From an uncultured Prevotella sp. (GTDB taxonomy: Bacteria > Bacteroidota > Bacteroidia > Bacteroidales > Bacteroidaceae), in contig USJD01000010.1 of the NCBI GenBank assembly GCA_900554835.1, forward strand, positions 1-39,436: DNA of 39,436 bases, in the 5' to 3' direction. A model generated the notes under the pieces. It ran no database searches and had not been told where the DNA came from. It saw nothing but the letters and a program-made list of their open reading frames with translations. A program made the translations under genes and the position numbers. Of the stretch, positions 26,870 through 36,477 are shown in pieces; position 1 is the first letter of the stretch, and each line of letters begins with the position of its first letter.

Positions 26870-29863
26870 ATGAACAAAAAAGTGAATTTTTATTTCGCGG
26901 CTCTTTTAGGTACTATGTCACCTCTTTGCGCCGTTCCAGCGTTAGCAAGCCAAAGCTTGATTGCAACTGCTACGCAACAGCAAAATTCCTGTACTGGTAA
27001 TGTCATCGACCCTGCTGGTGAACCTCTTATTGGCGCTACCATTAGAGTTGATGGACAGGTAGGCGGTACCGTTACCGATATCGATGGTAACTTTACGCTC
27101 TCTAACTTAAAGAAAGGTGCCAAACTGACCATTACATCTATTGGCTACAAGGCGCAGACTGTAACATGGAATGGTGCTCCATTGAAAATCACCATGCAAG
27201 ACGATGCCAACATGCTCGAAGAGACTGTAGTCATCGGTTATGGTACAGTAAAGAAGGCTGACTTAGCAGGTTCTGTTGCTGTGATGGAAGGCAAGAGCTT
27301 CAAGGATCAGCCGGTTGCACGTGTTGAGGATGCCCTCAACGGACGTATGTCTGGTGTGCAGGTAATGTCAAGTGGCGTTCCTGGTGGTGCTATGAAGATT
27401 CGTGTACGTGGTGCCAGCTCAGTAAACAAGAGCAATGACCCTCTCTACGTAGTAGATGGTATTGTTCGCGAAACAGGTCTTGAAGGTATCAGCCCTGAGG
27501 ATATCCAGAGCATCCAGGTTTTGAAGGATGCTTCTTCTACCGCTATCTATGGTGCCCGTGGTGCCAATGGTGTTGTGATGGTACAGACCAAGAGCGGTAA
27601 GGCAGGTGCAGCCCAGGTTACCTTCGATGGCAGCTTCGGTTTCTCTAACGCTTACAACATCCCTGAGGTAATGGGTACCAAGCAGTATGCACAGGCTTTG
27701 GTTGACCACAAGGGTGTGGATCAGAGCGCTGTACAGGATTATTTGAATGGTACCAAGCCAGGTATCGACTGGATGGATCAGTTGCTCCAGACAGGTATTA
27801 CTCAGAACTATAAGGTTGCCTTTTCACAGGGTAACGAGAAAACACAGACTTACTTCTCTGCCAACTTGATGGATCAGAAAGGTGTAATCGTTGACACCAA
27901 GTCTAGACGTTACGCTATCAAGGCAAACATTCATAATAAGGTATTCGATTGGTTGGAGTTGACCGCCGACCTCAACCTTGCTCAGACAGACAACTCTGGT
28001 GCAGGCTTCGCTCAGAACCAGGATAACCCTATCTGGGTTGGTTTGAACTACTCTCCTACTATGGAGATGATGGATGCAAATGGAAAGTATAATAAAGACC
28101 CATACAACAACATCCAGAACAACCCTTACGGTAATCTTCACGACAGCCAGAACGACCGCAAGCGTACGATGGTAACCGGTCACGTTGACTTGAAGTTCAA
28201 TCTTCTCAAGGGCTTGACCTTCACCACCACCAACGGTATCGACTATAACGATTACAAGTGGTACAGCTTCACATCTACCAAGGTGAACGCAGCAGGTAAC
28301 AACATGGGCAACAACGATGCTACCGTTACCGCTTTGCAGTCAACCAACAACTTGACTTACAGCAACAAGTGGGGTAATCACGGTTTGACAGCAACAGGTG
28401 TATGGGAAGTTACCTCTAACGAGGTTCGCCGCATGGGCTTGTCAGGAACAGGACTTGCTCACGAACAGTTAGGTTACTGGAACGTAGCAGACGCAGCTTC
28501 CAAGACTCCTAGCAACGGTTACAGCAAGTGGACCATGCTTTCAGGTGTAGCCCGCGTTATGTACAACTATGCAGACCGCTATATGTTGACCGGAACCTTA
28601 CGTGCGGATGGTTCCAGCCGTTTCACCAACAAGAAGTGGGGTTATTTCCCATCAGCAGCTGCAGCTTGGACCATTTCTAACGAAAAGTTCTGGGAGCCTA
28701 TCAAGAATGCAGTAGAATACATGAAGATCCGTGCAAGCTACGGTATCATCGGTAACCAGGATATTACTCCTTACTCTACATTGGGTTCTTTGGGTACAAC
28801 CGGTTTCACATACGGTACTAATCAGTCTTACACAGGTTACTGGGCAAATGGTCTTGCCACTCCTGACTTGTCATGGGAGAAGGTTCATCAGTTTGACCTC
28901 GGTGTTGACCTCGGTTTCTTCGGCAACCGTTTGAGCATCAGCTTAGACTACTTCAACAAGAAGACAAAGGATGCCCTCCTGACAACATCAGCTCCTGGTT
29001 ACCTGGGTGGCACATCATACTGGGTAAATGCCGGTGAGGTAAGCAACAAGGGTTTTGATGCTACAATCAATGCACAGATTATCCAGACCAAGGACTGGTC
29101 ATGGTCATCTACATTGAATGCCAGCTACATCAAGAACGAGGTTACCAAGTTGACAGCTGATTCTCCTATTCTTTATGGTACAAGCCCTTCTCCAGGTACT
29201 GTTGACCCATGTACCATCATCAAGGAAGGTGAAGCTATCGGTACATTCTACGGCTTCAAGTGGGCTGGTGTAGAAAAGAATGCAAAGGGTGAATATATTG
29301 ATATGTATTACACTGCAGATGGTGGAACAACTGCTACTCCTGATGCTTCAAAGGATCGCTTCGTATTAGGTCGTTCAAACCCAGACTTCACATTAGGTTG
29401 GAACAATACAGTAAGTTATAAGAACTGGGACTTCAACGCCTTCTTCAATGCAGCATTCGGTGCTAAGCGTTTGAATATGGTTCGTTACGCCATGAACTCA
29501 ATGGTAGGTGCATCTAGATTCGTAACCGATAAGGATTACTTCAACAACATCGGAATCACCATGCCAACAGTAGGTGCCGAGAACAAGACATACGGTAACT
29601 CAGACAAGTGGTTGGAGAATGCAGATTACCTCCGTTGCGAGAATATCAGCATCGCTTATACATTCCCACGCAGCGTGACAAAGATTGCAGACATCCGTCT
29701 CTCTCTCTCAGCTCAGAACCTCTTCACCATTACCGGCTATAAGGGTATCGACCCAGCTGGTGCATCATTCAGTGATAATGGTGTTGACCGTGATAACGGT
29801 TTGGATATGGGTGCTTACCCTAATCCTCGTACCATCACAATGGGCGTACGTGTAAACTTCTAA
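26870..29863 (+). CDS. SusC-family TonB-dependent outer-membrane transporter
   Basis: A 997-residue SusC/RagA protein. After the signal peptide comes a carboxypeptidase-regulatory-like domain (GNVIDPAGEPLIGATIRVDG ... LTITSIGYKAQTVTW), then the TonB-box region EETVVIGYGTVKKADLAG, the plug domain (QPVARVEDALNGRMSGVQVM ... GARGANGVVMVQTKSG) and a 22-strand barrel ending RTITMGVRVNF. It imports oligosaccharides with energy from TonB. It forms a complex with the SusD-type lipoprotein encoded 28 bases downstream. The substrate is inferred from neighbours: fucosylated, sulfated Gal/GlcNAc-containing glycan fragments. Confidence 0.97.
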   Translation: MNKKVNFYFAALLGTMSPLCAVPALASQSLIATATQQQNSCTGNVIDPAGEPLIGATIRVDGQVGGTVTDIDGNFTLSNLKKGAKLTITSIGYKAQTVTWNGAPLKITMQDDANMLEETVVIGYGTVKKADLAGSVAVMEGKSFKDQPVARVEDALNGRMSGVQVMSSGVPGGAMKIRVRGASSVNKSNDPLYVVDGIVRETGLEGISPEDIQSIQVLKDASSTAIYGARGANGVVMVQTKSGKAGAAQVTFDGSFGFSNAYNIPEVMGTKQYAQALVDHKGVDQSAVQDYLNGTKPGIDWMDQLLQTGITQNYKVAFSQGNEKTQTYFSANLMDQKGVIVDTKSRRYAIKANIHNKVFDWLELTADLNLAQTDNSGAGFAQNQDNPIWVGLNYSPTMEMMDANGKYNKDPYNNIQNNPYGNLHDSQNDRKRTMVTGHVDLKFNLLKGLTFTTTNGIDYNDYKWYSFTSTKVNAAGNNMGNNDATVTALQSTNNLTYSNKWGNHGLTATGVWEVTSNEVRRMGLSGTGLAHEQLGYWNVADAASKTPSNGYSKWTMLSGVARVMYNYADRYMLTGTLRADGSSRFTNKKWGYFPSAAAAWTISNEKFWEPIKNAVEYMKIRASYGIIGNQDITPYSTLGSLGTTGFTYGTNQSYTGYWANGLATPDLSWEKVHQFDLGVDLGFFGNRLSISLDYFNKKTKDALLTTSAPGYLGGTSYWVNAGEVSNKGFDATINAQIIQTKDWSWSSTLNASYIKNEVTKLTADSPILYGTSPSPGTVDPCTIIKEGEAIGTFYGFKWAGVEKNAKGEYIDMYYTADGGTTATPDASKDRFVLGRSNPDFTLGWNNTVSYKNWDFNAFFNAAFGAKRLNMVRYAMNSMVGASRFVTDKDYFNNIGITMPTVGAENKTYGNSDKWLENADYLRCENISIAYTFPRSVTKIADIRLSLSAQNLFTITGYKGIDPAGASFSDNGVDRDNGLDMGAYPNPRTITMGVRVNF

Positions 29864-29891
29864 CTTCAATCATCTAAAAACTGAAATAATT

Positions 29892-31565
29892 ATGAGAACT
29901 AGAAAATTATTATATATGGGTTGTCTCATGGCAGCATCCTTGCTTACCTTCTCTTCTTGTGGAGACTTCCTGGATGAGGAACCTAAGGGACAGTTGACCC
30001 CAGATAACTTCTTCAATAGCGAAGATGACCTGACAGCAAGTGTTAATGCGCTGTATGACCGAGTAAACCAGACACAGAGCTGGACCAACCCTATGTACCC
30101 ACAGTGGCAGGGTGATGATATTACAGCCAACCCTGGTTCTAACAAGCAGGCTTGCGCTGCCCTCGATGCTTTTGCATCTGATGGTGCTAACAAGGGTGTA
30201 GTAGATGCATGGAACCAGCATTATTCAGCAATCAAGGCAGCCAACCTGATTACTGAGAGTGCAAGCAAGGCTCCTATAGCTCAGGAAAAGATCAACGTGG
30301 CTTTGGGTAATGCTCACTTCTGGCGTGCTTACGCTTACTATTATCTGGTACGTGTATTCGGTCCTGTGCCATTGATTACAGGTACTGACGTTTCTCAGTT
30401 GGAAGTTGCTCCATCAAGTGTAGAAAAGGTATATGAACTGATTGTTTCTGACTTGAAGGCTGCTGTTAACGAGCTTCCTACTAAGTATGAAAAGGAACCT
30501 AGTCGCTTGTTCGGTGTAGATGTCTGGACTACAAAGCAGGCTGCACAGGCTACCCTGTCAGCAGTTTATATGTCTATGGCTGGCTACCCACTCAACAAGG
30601 GTACAGAGTACTACAAGCTCGCTGCAGAGCAGGCTAAGTCTGTCATCGACAACAACGGTTCTTACGGTTTCATCCTGAACCCAGAGTGGAAGGATGTTTA
30701 CTCTATGGGCAACAACTACAACATGGAAACTGTACTTGGTATCAACAACGATGCTCGTGGCTGGTGGGATCATGACTCAGAGCTTTCTTCCTGCTGCCGT
30801 TTCGAAGGGCTCGGCGATAATGGCTGGGGTGATGCCTGGGGTGAAATCGCATTCTGGAAGAGATTCCCAGAGGGAGCTCGTAAGGATGCCATCTACGCTC
30901 CTAAGGTTACTTTCCAGGAAGGAAAAACTATTACTAAGGCTGTAGATTGGTGGGCCTTGAAGGAAGATGGAAAGACACCAGAGGTTGAGGCTTATCACCC
31001 AATGTTCTGTATCTTTACAGTAAACTGTGATGAGAATGGCAACATGCTCCGTCAGGCTTACGATTACCTTGCTCCTAACTGGGATGGTATGGTCAACGAC
31101 CGCCGTCACAACCTGATCCGTTACTCAGAGATCCTTCTCTGGTATGCTGAGAGCGCAGCTCGCTCAGGTGGTGACTTGAACAAGGCTAAGGAGTGCCTCC
31201 GCCAGGTTCGCAGCCGTGCCGTAAACGATGTTGAGAACGTTACTTTGAGCAATGGTACTACCGTAAAGATTGCTGATATGAATGCAGAGCAGCTGGCTGA
31301 GGCTTGCTACATTGAGCACGGATGGGAAGTTGCCGGTAACTGGGTATCTATGGTTACCCGCCGTTCTGACGAGCTTCGTATGAACGAGTTGAAGAAGAAC
31401 TTCGACTACCGCGTAACTAATGCTCCTCTCGTAGTAGCAGTAGAGAACGGTAAGAACATTACAGCTAAGGAGCAAGTTACAGTTTCTGGTTCTTGGACAG
31501 AGGATAGAATTTACTGTCCTTACCCAACAACAGACGTTGAGAAGAACCCGAACTTAAAGAGATAA
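29892..31565 (+). CDS. SusD/RagB-family glycan-binding lipoprotein
   Basis: A 557-residue surface lipoprotein with lipobox FSSC (Cys23) followed by GDFLDEEPKGQLTPDNFF, the standard SusD N-terminus. The helical TPR-like framework (NAHFWRAYAYYYLVRVFGPV) and the C-terminal RagB-type region (RHNLIRYSEILLWYAESAAR) are clear. It forms the lid of the SusC barrel and captures the glycan. Gap to susC is 28 bases. A hairpin after it may partly separate it from the sulfatase genes. Confidence 0.97.
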   Translation: MRTRKLLYMGCLMAASLLTFSSCGDFLDEEPKGQLTPDNFFNSEDDLTASVNALYDRVNQTQSWTNPMYPQWQGDDITANPGSNKQACAALDAFASDGANKGVVDAWNQHYSAIKAANLITESASKAPIAQEKINVALGNAHFWRAYAYYYLVRVFGPVPLITGTDVSQLEVAPSSVEKVYELIVSDLKAAVNELPTKYEKEPSRLFGVDVWTTKQAAQATLSAVYMSMAGYPLNKGTEYYKLAAEQAKSVIDNNGSYGFILNPEWKDVYSMGNNYNMETVLGINNDARGWWDHDSELSSCCRFEGLGDNGWGDAWGEIAFWKRFPEGARKDAIYAPKVTFQEGKTITKAVDWWALKEDGKTPEVEAYHPMFCIFTVNCDENGNMLRQAYDYLAPNWDGMVNDRRHNLIRYSEILLWYAESAARSGGDLNKAKECLRQVRSRAVNDVENVTLSNGTTVKIADMNAEQLAEACYIEHGWEVAGNWVSMVTRRSDELRMNELKKNFDYRVTNAPLVVAVENGKNITAKEQVTVSGSWTEDRIYCPYPTTDVEKNPNLKR

Positions 31566-31640
31566 CTTCCTTGACAATTATTTATTTAACCAACAAGACT
31601 GTTTCAAATCTGAGATAGTCATGTTCAATGACAACTCGAA

Positions 31641-31673
31641 GAGGGTGTGCCACTTACGGCACCCCTCTTTTTG
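31641..31673 (+). terminator. Hairpin after susD (terminator or attenuator)
   Basis: GAGGGTGTGCC (31641-31651) pairs with GGCACCCCTC (31658-31667), with one bulged base, over a 6-base loop and is followed by a T run. Such hairpins after susD commonly lower expression of the downstream enzymes relative to SusC/D. Confidence 0.8.
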
Positions 31674-31758
31674 GCGTATTATAATGTATTTAGTTCTTAT
31701 ACACAATATTGTCCTTTAATTAATTCATATAAATAACTATTCATTCAACCAAAAAATT

Positions 31759-33450
31759 ATGATGAACAGTAAAAGTAAGCCAATCAACCGTTCCCTGCTG
31801 GCCATGGCTGCCTTACAGGCAATGCCGTTGTCGATCTTCGCTCAGAATGCAGGAGACCGACCTAACATCTTGTACATTATGTGCGATGACCACGCCATAC
31901 AGGCCATCAGTGCATACGGCAGCCCAATCTCTAAATTGGCTCCAACTCCAAACATCGACCGCCTAGCTGAAAGAGGAATGAAGTTTAACCAGGCTTTCGT
32001 AGAGAACTCACTCTCTACTCCTAGCCGTGCCTGCCTGATGACAGGTCTCTATAGCCACCAGAACGGACAGCGCCAGCTGGCTGAGGGTATTGACTCTACC
32101 AAGACCTTCTTCTCAGAACTGCTGCAGGGTGCCGGCTATTCTACTGCCGTGGTAGGTAAATGGCACATGTCGTGCAGTCCTAAGGGCTTTGATTACTACC
32201 GCGTATTGGATGACCAGGGACAGTATTACAACCCAACCTTCGCCTCTACCGGCCAGTATGGCAACTTCAAGCAGGAGATGGGTTACGCCACCGACCTGAT
32301 TACCGACCATGCCATCGAGTATCTGAATAGCCGCGACAAGAACAAGCCATTCTGCCTGCTGGTTCACCACAAGGCACCTCACCGTCTCTGGATGCCTAAC
32401 ACCAAGTATGTAAGCAAGTATGCCAACGTCAACTTCCCGTTGCCAGAAACTTTCTGGGATGATTACGAGACCCGTGGTTCTGCTGCATCCACCCAGAAGA
32501 TGTCTATCGACAAGTATATGGAGATGGTACGCGACCTGAAGGTTCCTGAGATGTACGATCCTTCTACTCCAGAGGGAAGAGATTCCTATGCCGGACTGAT
32601 GGGCGAGATGAACCGCATGACTCCACAGCAGCGTGCCATCATCGATGCCTACTACATGCCAAGAAACCGTGAGTTCCTGAGCAAGAACCTGACTGGCAAG
32701 GAGTTGATCGAGTGGAAATACCAAAACTACATCCGCGATTACATGGCGGTAATAGCTTCTGTAGATGAAAGCGTGGGCAGACTTTTAGACTATCTCGACC
32801 AGCATCATCTCACTGACAATACAATCATTGTATATACTTCAGACCAAGGTTTCTATATGGGCGAGCACGGATGGTTCGACAAGCGATTCATGTACGAGGA
32901 GTCATTCCACACTCCACTCATCATCAGCTATCCTAAGCACATCCAGCCAAAGAGCGAATGCAACCAGATGGTTCAGAACATCGACTTCGCACCTACCTTC
33001 CTCGACCTGGCAGGTTTGCAGAAGCCTAAGTACATGCCTGGAACATCGCTCCAGCCGCTGTTTGCCGGCCAGCCAGTGAAGAAGTGGCGCAAGAGCCTGT
33101 ACTATCATTATTATGATTACCCTACCTACCACCTGGTACGCAAGCACGACGGTGTGCGCACCGAGCGTTACAAGCTGATTCACTTCTACGGCAAGGGTGG
33201 CGAGAGAGCCGTGGTAGAAAACAAGTACCAGGGTCAGCCAGGCACTAGAGAGAACAACTGCTTTAATGCCCTCAAGTCTATCAATTACTTCACCGATGAT
33301 GCCGACATCGACTACTGGGAGTTGTATGATATCAAGAGCGACCCTAACGAGCTGCACAATATCTACGACAAACCAGGCACTCAGAAGATTGAGAAGGAAC
33401 TGAAGAAGTTGCTCGCCAACTACCGCAAGAATCTGAAGGTAGATGAATAG
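31759..33450 (+). CDS. Exported Ser-type sulfatase (S1 family), N-acetylglucosamine-6-sulfatase-like
   Basis: A 563-residue sulfatase with a signal peptide ending LSIFAQ. The metal-binding start is YIMCDDHAIQAISAYGS. The formylglycine precursor motif is STPSR with S86 in the cysteine position, so activation needs an anaerobic sulfatase-maturating enzyme, which is encoded downstream. Further active-site segments are VVGKWHM, VHHKAPHRLW and YTSDQGFYMGEHGWFDKR. The DDHA-QAISAYG opening resembles GlcNAc-6-sulfatase-type enzymes of Bacteroidota; the exact subfamily is an inference. A short direct repeat covers its last codons. Confidence 0.93.
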   Translation: MMNSKSKPINRSLLAMAALQAMPLSIFAQNAGDRPNILYIMCDDHAIQAISAYGSPISKLAPTPNIDRLAERGMKFNQAFVENSLSTPSRACLMTGLYSHQNGQRQLAEGIDSTKTFFSELLQGAGYSTAVVGKWHMSCSPKGFDYYRVLDDQGQYYNPTFASTGQYGNFKQEMGYATDLITDHAIEYLNSRDKNKPFCLLVHHKAPHRLWMPNTKYVSKYANVNFPLPETFWDDYETRGSAASTQKMSIDKYMEMVRDLKVPEMYDPSTPEGRDSYAGLMGEMNRMTPQQRAIIDAYYMPRNREFLSKNLTGKELIEWKYQNYIRDYMAVIASVDESVGRLLDYLDQHHLTDNTIIVYTSDQGFYMGEHGWFDKRFMYEESFHTPLIISYPKHIQPKSECNQMVQNIDFAPTFLDLAGLQKPKYMPGTSLQPLFAGQPVKKWRKSLYYHYYDYPTYHLVRKHDGVRTERYKLIHFYGKGGERAVVENKYQGQPGTRENNCFNALKSINYFTDDADIDYWELYDIKSDPNELHNIYDKPGTQKIEKELKKLLANYRKNLKVDE

Positions 33451-33469
33451 ATTCTAAAGGTAGATGAAT
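33436..33469 (+). repeat. Short tandem duplication at the sulfatase 3' end
   Basis: AAGGTAGATGAAT occurs at 33436-33448 and 33457-33469 (offset 21), overlapping the last codons and stop of the first sulfatase. Degenerate further copies (AGATTCTAAA, GATGAGTAGAATC) run to about 33510. It looks like slippage or local duplication. Confidence 0.6.
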
Positions 33470-33524
33470 CTAAAAGTAGAAGATTCTAAATATAATAGAT
33501 GAGTAGAATCCAAAACAGATTTTT

Positions 33525-35057
33525 ATGAAGACCAACAAGACAATATGGCTCACTGGGGTAGGCATGATTTGCTTGCCTACCCTGGTGTGCGCCAAGCAGA
33601 ACGTACAGCAGCCCAACATTCTCTTCATCCTCTGCGATGATATGGGATATGGTGACTTGGCTTGCTACGGTCAGCCTTACATCCATACCCCCAATATCGA
33701 CCAGATGGCAAGAGAGGGTATGCGATTCACCCAGGCATACGCCGGTTCGCCGGTTTCAGCCCCATCACGTGCTACCATCATGACGGGTCAGCATACCGGT
33801 CATACCCACGTAAGAGGGAACAAGGAGTACTGGAGAAACGTGCCAATGGTGAAGTATGGAGTAAATGAGGACTTTTCTGTTGTGGGTCAGGAACCTTACG
33901 ACCCACAGCATAAGATTCTTCCTGAGATGCTGAAGGACAAGGGTTACCGCACCGGAGTCTTCGGCAAGTGGGCAGGCGGATACGAAGGTTCTGCCTCTAC
34001 TCCCGACAAACGGGGCGTGGATGAATTCTATGGATACATCTGTCAATTTCAGGCACATCTCTACTACCCTAATTTCCTGAACAGATATAGCAAGGCTTTG
34101 GGAGATACGGCTGTAGTGAGAGAAGTGATGGAACAGAACATCCAATACCCGATGTTCGGCAAGGACTATTTCAAACGCAAGCAGTATTCTGCCCGCATCA
34201 TCCACGACAAGGCTTTGGAGTGGATTGACAAGCAGGATAATAAGCATCCTTTCGTAGGATTCCTTACCTATACCCTACCTCACGCAGAGTTGGCTCAACC
34301 AGAAGATTCCATTTTAGAGAACTATCAGAAGAAATTCTTTGATGATAAAACTTGGGGAGGATGGGAAGACTCAAGATACAACGCCGTGGTTCATACCCAC
34401 GCACAGTTTGCCGGAATGATTACCCGTCTTGACCAGTATGTAGGAGAAATCTTCGCCAAGCTGAAGGTGAAGGGTCTTGACAAGAACACCGTCGTCATCT
34501 TTACATCCGATAACGGACCTCACGAAGAAGGCGGCGCCGACCCAAAGTTCTTCGGTCGCGACGGCAAGCTGAAGGGCTTGAAGCGCCAGTGCTACGAGGG
34601 CGGCATCCGCATCCCGTTCATCGCCTGGTGGCCGGAGCACATCAAGGCGGGCAGCGTAAACGATACCCAGTTTGCCTTCTACGACCTGATGCCAACCTTC
34701 TGCGACCTTGCCGGAATCAAGAACTTCGCCAAGCGCTACACCAACAAGAAGTTGGCAGGTGATGGTTTCGACGGAATCTCCATCGCTCCTACCCTCCTGG
34801 GCAAGGATGCCGAGCAGAAGCACCACGACTACCTCTACTGGGAGTTTCACGAAACCGACCAGATAGGTGTAAGGAAAGGAGACTGGAAACTGGTAGTAGA
34901 AAAGGGAGAACTACATCTCTACAACTTAGCGACTGACATTCATGAAGATTATGATGTATCAGCTGAGCATCCGGAAATATTAGCCGAACTTTTAGCTGCC
35001 ATCAAGAAGGAACATAGAGATAGTCCTGATTTCCAAATCACTTTACCAAAATTTTAG
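33525..35057 (+). CDS. Exported Ser-type sulfatase (S1 family), arylsulfatase-like
   Basis: A 510-residue sulfatase with a signal peptide ending TLVCA. The metal site starts LCDDMGYGDLACYGQ, and the formylglycine motif is SAPSR with S78. Other conserved segments are GVFGKWAGGYEG, LPHAEL and FTSDNGPHEEGG, followed by the C-terminal sub-domain (REGDWKLV-type GVRKGDWKLVVEKGELHLYN). This type removes sulfate from galactose or related sugars in Bacteroidota, but the position attacked cannot be told from sequence. It differs clearly from the preceding sulfatase, so the two probably act on different sulfate esters of one glycan. Confidence 0.92.
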   Translation: MKTNKTIWLTGVGMICLPTLVCAKQNVQQPNILFILCDDMGYGDLACYGQPYIHTPNIDQMAREGMRFTQAYAGSPVSAPSRATIMTGQHTGHTHVRGNKEYWRNVPMVKYGVNEDFSVVGQEPYDPQHKILPEMLKDKGYRTGVFGKWAGGYEGSASTPDKRGVDEFYGYICQFQAHLYYPNFLNRYSKALGDTAVVREVMEQNIQYPMFGKDYFKRKQYSARIIHDKALEWIDKQDNKHPFVGFLTYTLPHAELAQPEDSILENYQKKFFDDKTWGGWEDSRYNAVVHTHAQFAGMITRLDQYVGEIFAKLKVKGLDKNTVVIFTSDNGPHEEGGADPKFFGRDGKLKGLKRQCYEGGIRIPFIAWWPEHIKAGSVNDTQFAFYDLMPTFCDLAGIKNFAKRYTNKKLAGDGFDGISIAPTLLGKDAEQKHHDYLYWEFHETDQIGVRKGDWKLVVEKGELHLYNLATDIHEDYDVSAEHPEILAELLAAIKKEHRDSPDFQITLPKF

Positions 35058-35102
35058 GCACACAGTCCTGATGCAGATTACATTTCCCTCATTTAGAAAA
35101 GA

Positions 35103-36386
35103 ATGAATATGATGAACGACAATATAGCAACCCCATTTGCCAAGCCCCTGTATGTGATGCTGAAGCCCGCAGGTGCCCATTGCAACCTGGCTTGCAAATA
35201 CTGTTATTATCTGGAAAAGAACCATCTTTACCAGAACACTCCCCGACATCTGATGACCGATGAGATGCTGGAGCAATTCACCCGGGAGTACATCGAGGCA
35301 CAGACCATGCCCCAGGTACTCTTCACCTGGCATGGAGGAGAACCGCTGATGCGCTCCATCGACTTCTACAAGAAGGCGCTGGAACTGCAGAAGAAGTACG
35401 CCCACGGCAAGCAAATCGATAACGTCATCCAGACCAATGGTACACTCCTTACCGATGAATGGTGTGAGTTTTTCGCTCAAAACCATTTTCTGGTAGGTAT
35501 CTCCATCGATGGTCCACAGGAATATCATGATCATTACCGACAGACATCTGCCGGAAAACCATCTTGGGAAAAAGTGATGCATGGCATCCATCTCTTGAAA
35601 AAACATAGAGTGGAATGGAATGCGATGGCAGTGGTAAATGCATACAACGCAGAACATCCTTTGGAGTTTTATCATTTCTTCAGAGACAATGGTTGCCAGT
35701 ACCTGCAGTTTACCCCTATCGTGGAACGACTGACAGAGCATGAAGACGGACGCACTTTAGCAAGTTTAGCCGATGTAAGTCATGAAGATAATTATGAGGA
35801 TGTAGGGAATGCGAAAAAACAGAAAGAAAATCAGGAAATCACAATTGCCGATTTCTCAGTAACTTCTGAACAATGGGGCAAATTTCTCTGTACCATTTTC
35901 GATGATTGGGTTCGCCATGATGTAGGTAAAATCTTTGTGGAAATCTTCGACTGCACACTGGCCAACTGGGTAGGTGTACAACCAGGCATCTGCGCCTATT
36001 CCAAGGAGTGCGGTCATGCCGGAGTGATGGAACATAATGGTGATGTATTCTCCTGCGACCACTTCGTATTCCCGGAATATAAACTGGGAAATATCCAGGA
36101 TAAATCCCTGATAGACATGCTTTATGGAGAAAAGCAACAGGCATTCAGTCGCTTGAAACACACCTCTCTTCCCCGCCAATGCAAGGAGTGCGATATGGAA
36201 TTTGCCTGTCATGGCGAATGCCCTAAAAACCGATTTGAAAATGATAAATATGGAGAGCCAGGCTTAAATTATCTCTGCAAGGGATATTACGAATACTATA
36301 CCCATGTGGCTCCTTATATGGACTTTATGAAGCGGGAATTGCAGGCACAGCGTCCTCCAGCCAACATCATGAATGTTTTGAAATAA
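35103..36386 (+). CDS. Anaerobic sulfatase-maturating enzyme (radical SAM, SPASM)
   Basis: A 427-residue cytosolic enzyme that oxidises the active-site Ser or Cys of sulfatases to formylglycine before export. The radical SAM cluster motif is C27, C31, C34 (CNLACKYC). The SPASM region carries two further cluster-binding cysteine groups (CAYSKECGHAG ... VFSCDHF and CKECDMEFACHGECPKN). It lies 45 bases after the second Ser-type sulfatase, exactly the partner such enzymes need. In Bacteroides thetaiotaomicron the single anSME (chuR locus) is required for all sulfatase activity. Confidence 0.95.
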   Translation: MNMMNDNIATPFAKPLYVMLKPAGAHCNLACKYCYYLEKNHLYQNTPRHLMTDEMLEQFTREYIEAQTMPQVLFTWHGGEPLMRSIDFYKKALELQKKYAHGKQIDNVIQTNGTLLTDEWCEFFAQNHFLVGISIDGPQEYHDHYRQTSAGKPSWEKVMHGIHLLKKHRVEWNAMAVVNAYNAEHPLEFYHFFRDNGCQYLQFTPIVERLTEHEDGRTLASLADVSHEDNYEDVGNAKKQKENQEITIADFSVTSEQWGKFLCTIFDDWVRHDVGKIFVEIFDCTLANWVGVQPGICAYSKECGHAGVMEHNGDVFSCDHFVFPEYKLGNIQDKSLIDMLYGEKQQAFSRLKHTSLPRQCKECDMEFACHGECPKNRFENDKYGEPGLNYLCKGYYEYYTHVAPYMDFMKRELQAQRPPANIMNVLK

Positions 36387-36419
36387 ACTTAATATAAGGA
36401 AGAAAAATAGCCAGAAACA

Positions 36420-36450
36420 TTTGTTTATCAAAAGATAATTCGTACTTTTG
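36420..36450 (+). promoter_or_regulatory. Promoter of the aldo/keto reductase
   Basis: TACTTTTG (36443-36450) with TTTG (36420-36423) 19 bases upstream. It overlaps an in-frame ATG at 36448, which therefore cannot be the translation start. Confidence 0.7.
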
Positions 36451-36477
36451 CAAAAGATATTTAAAAAAAAGAAGAAT

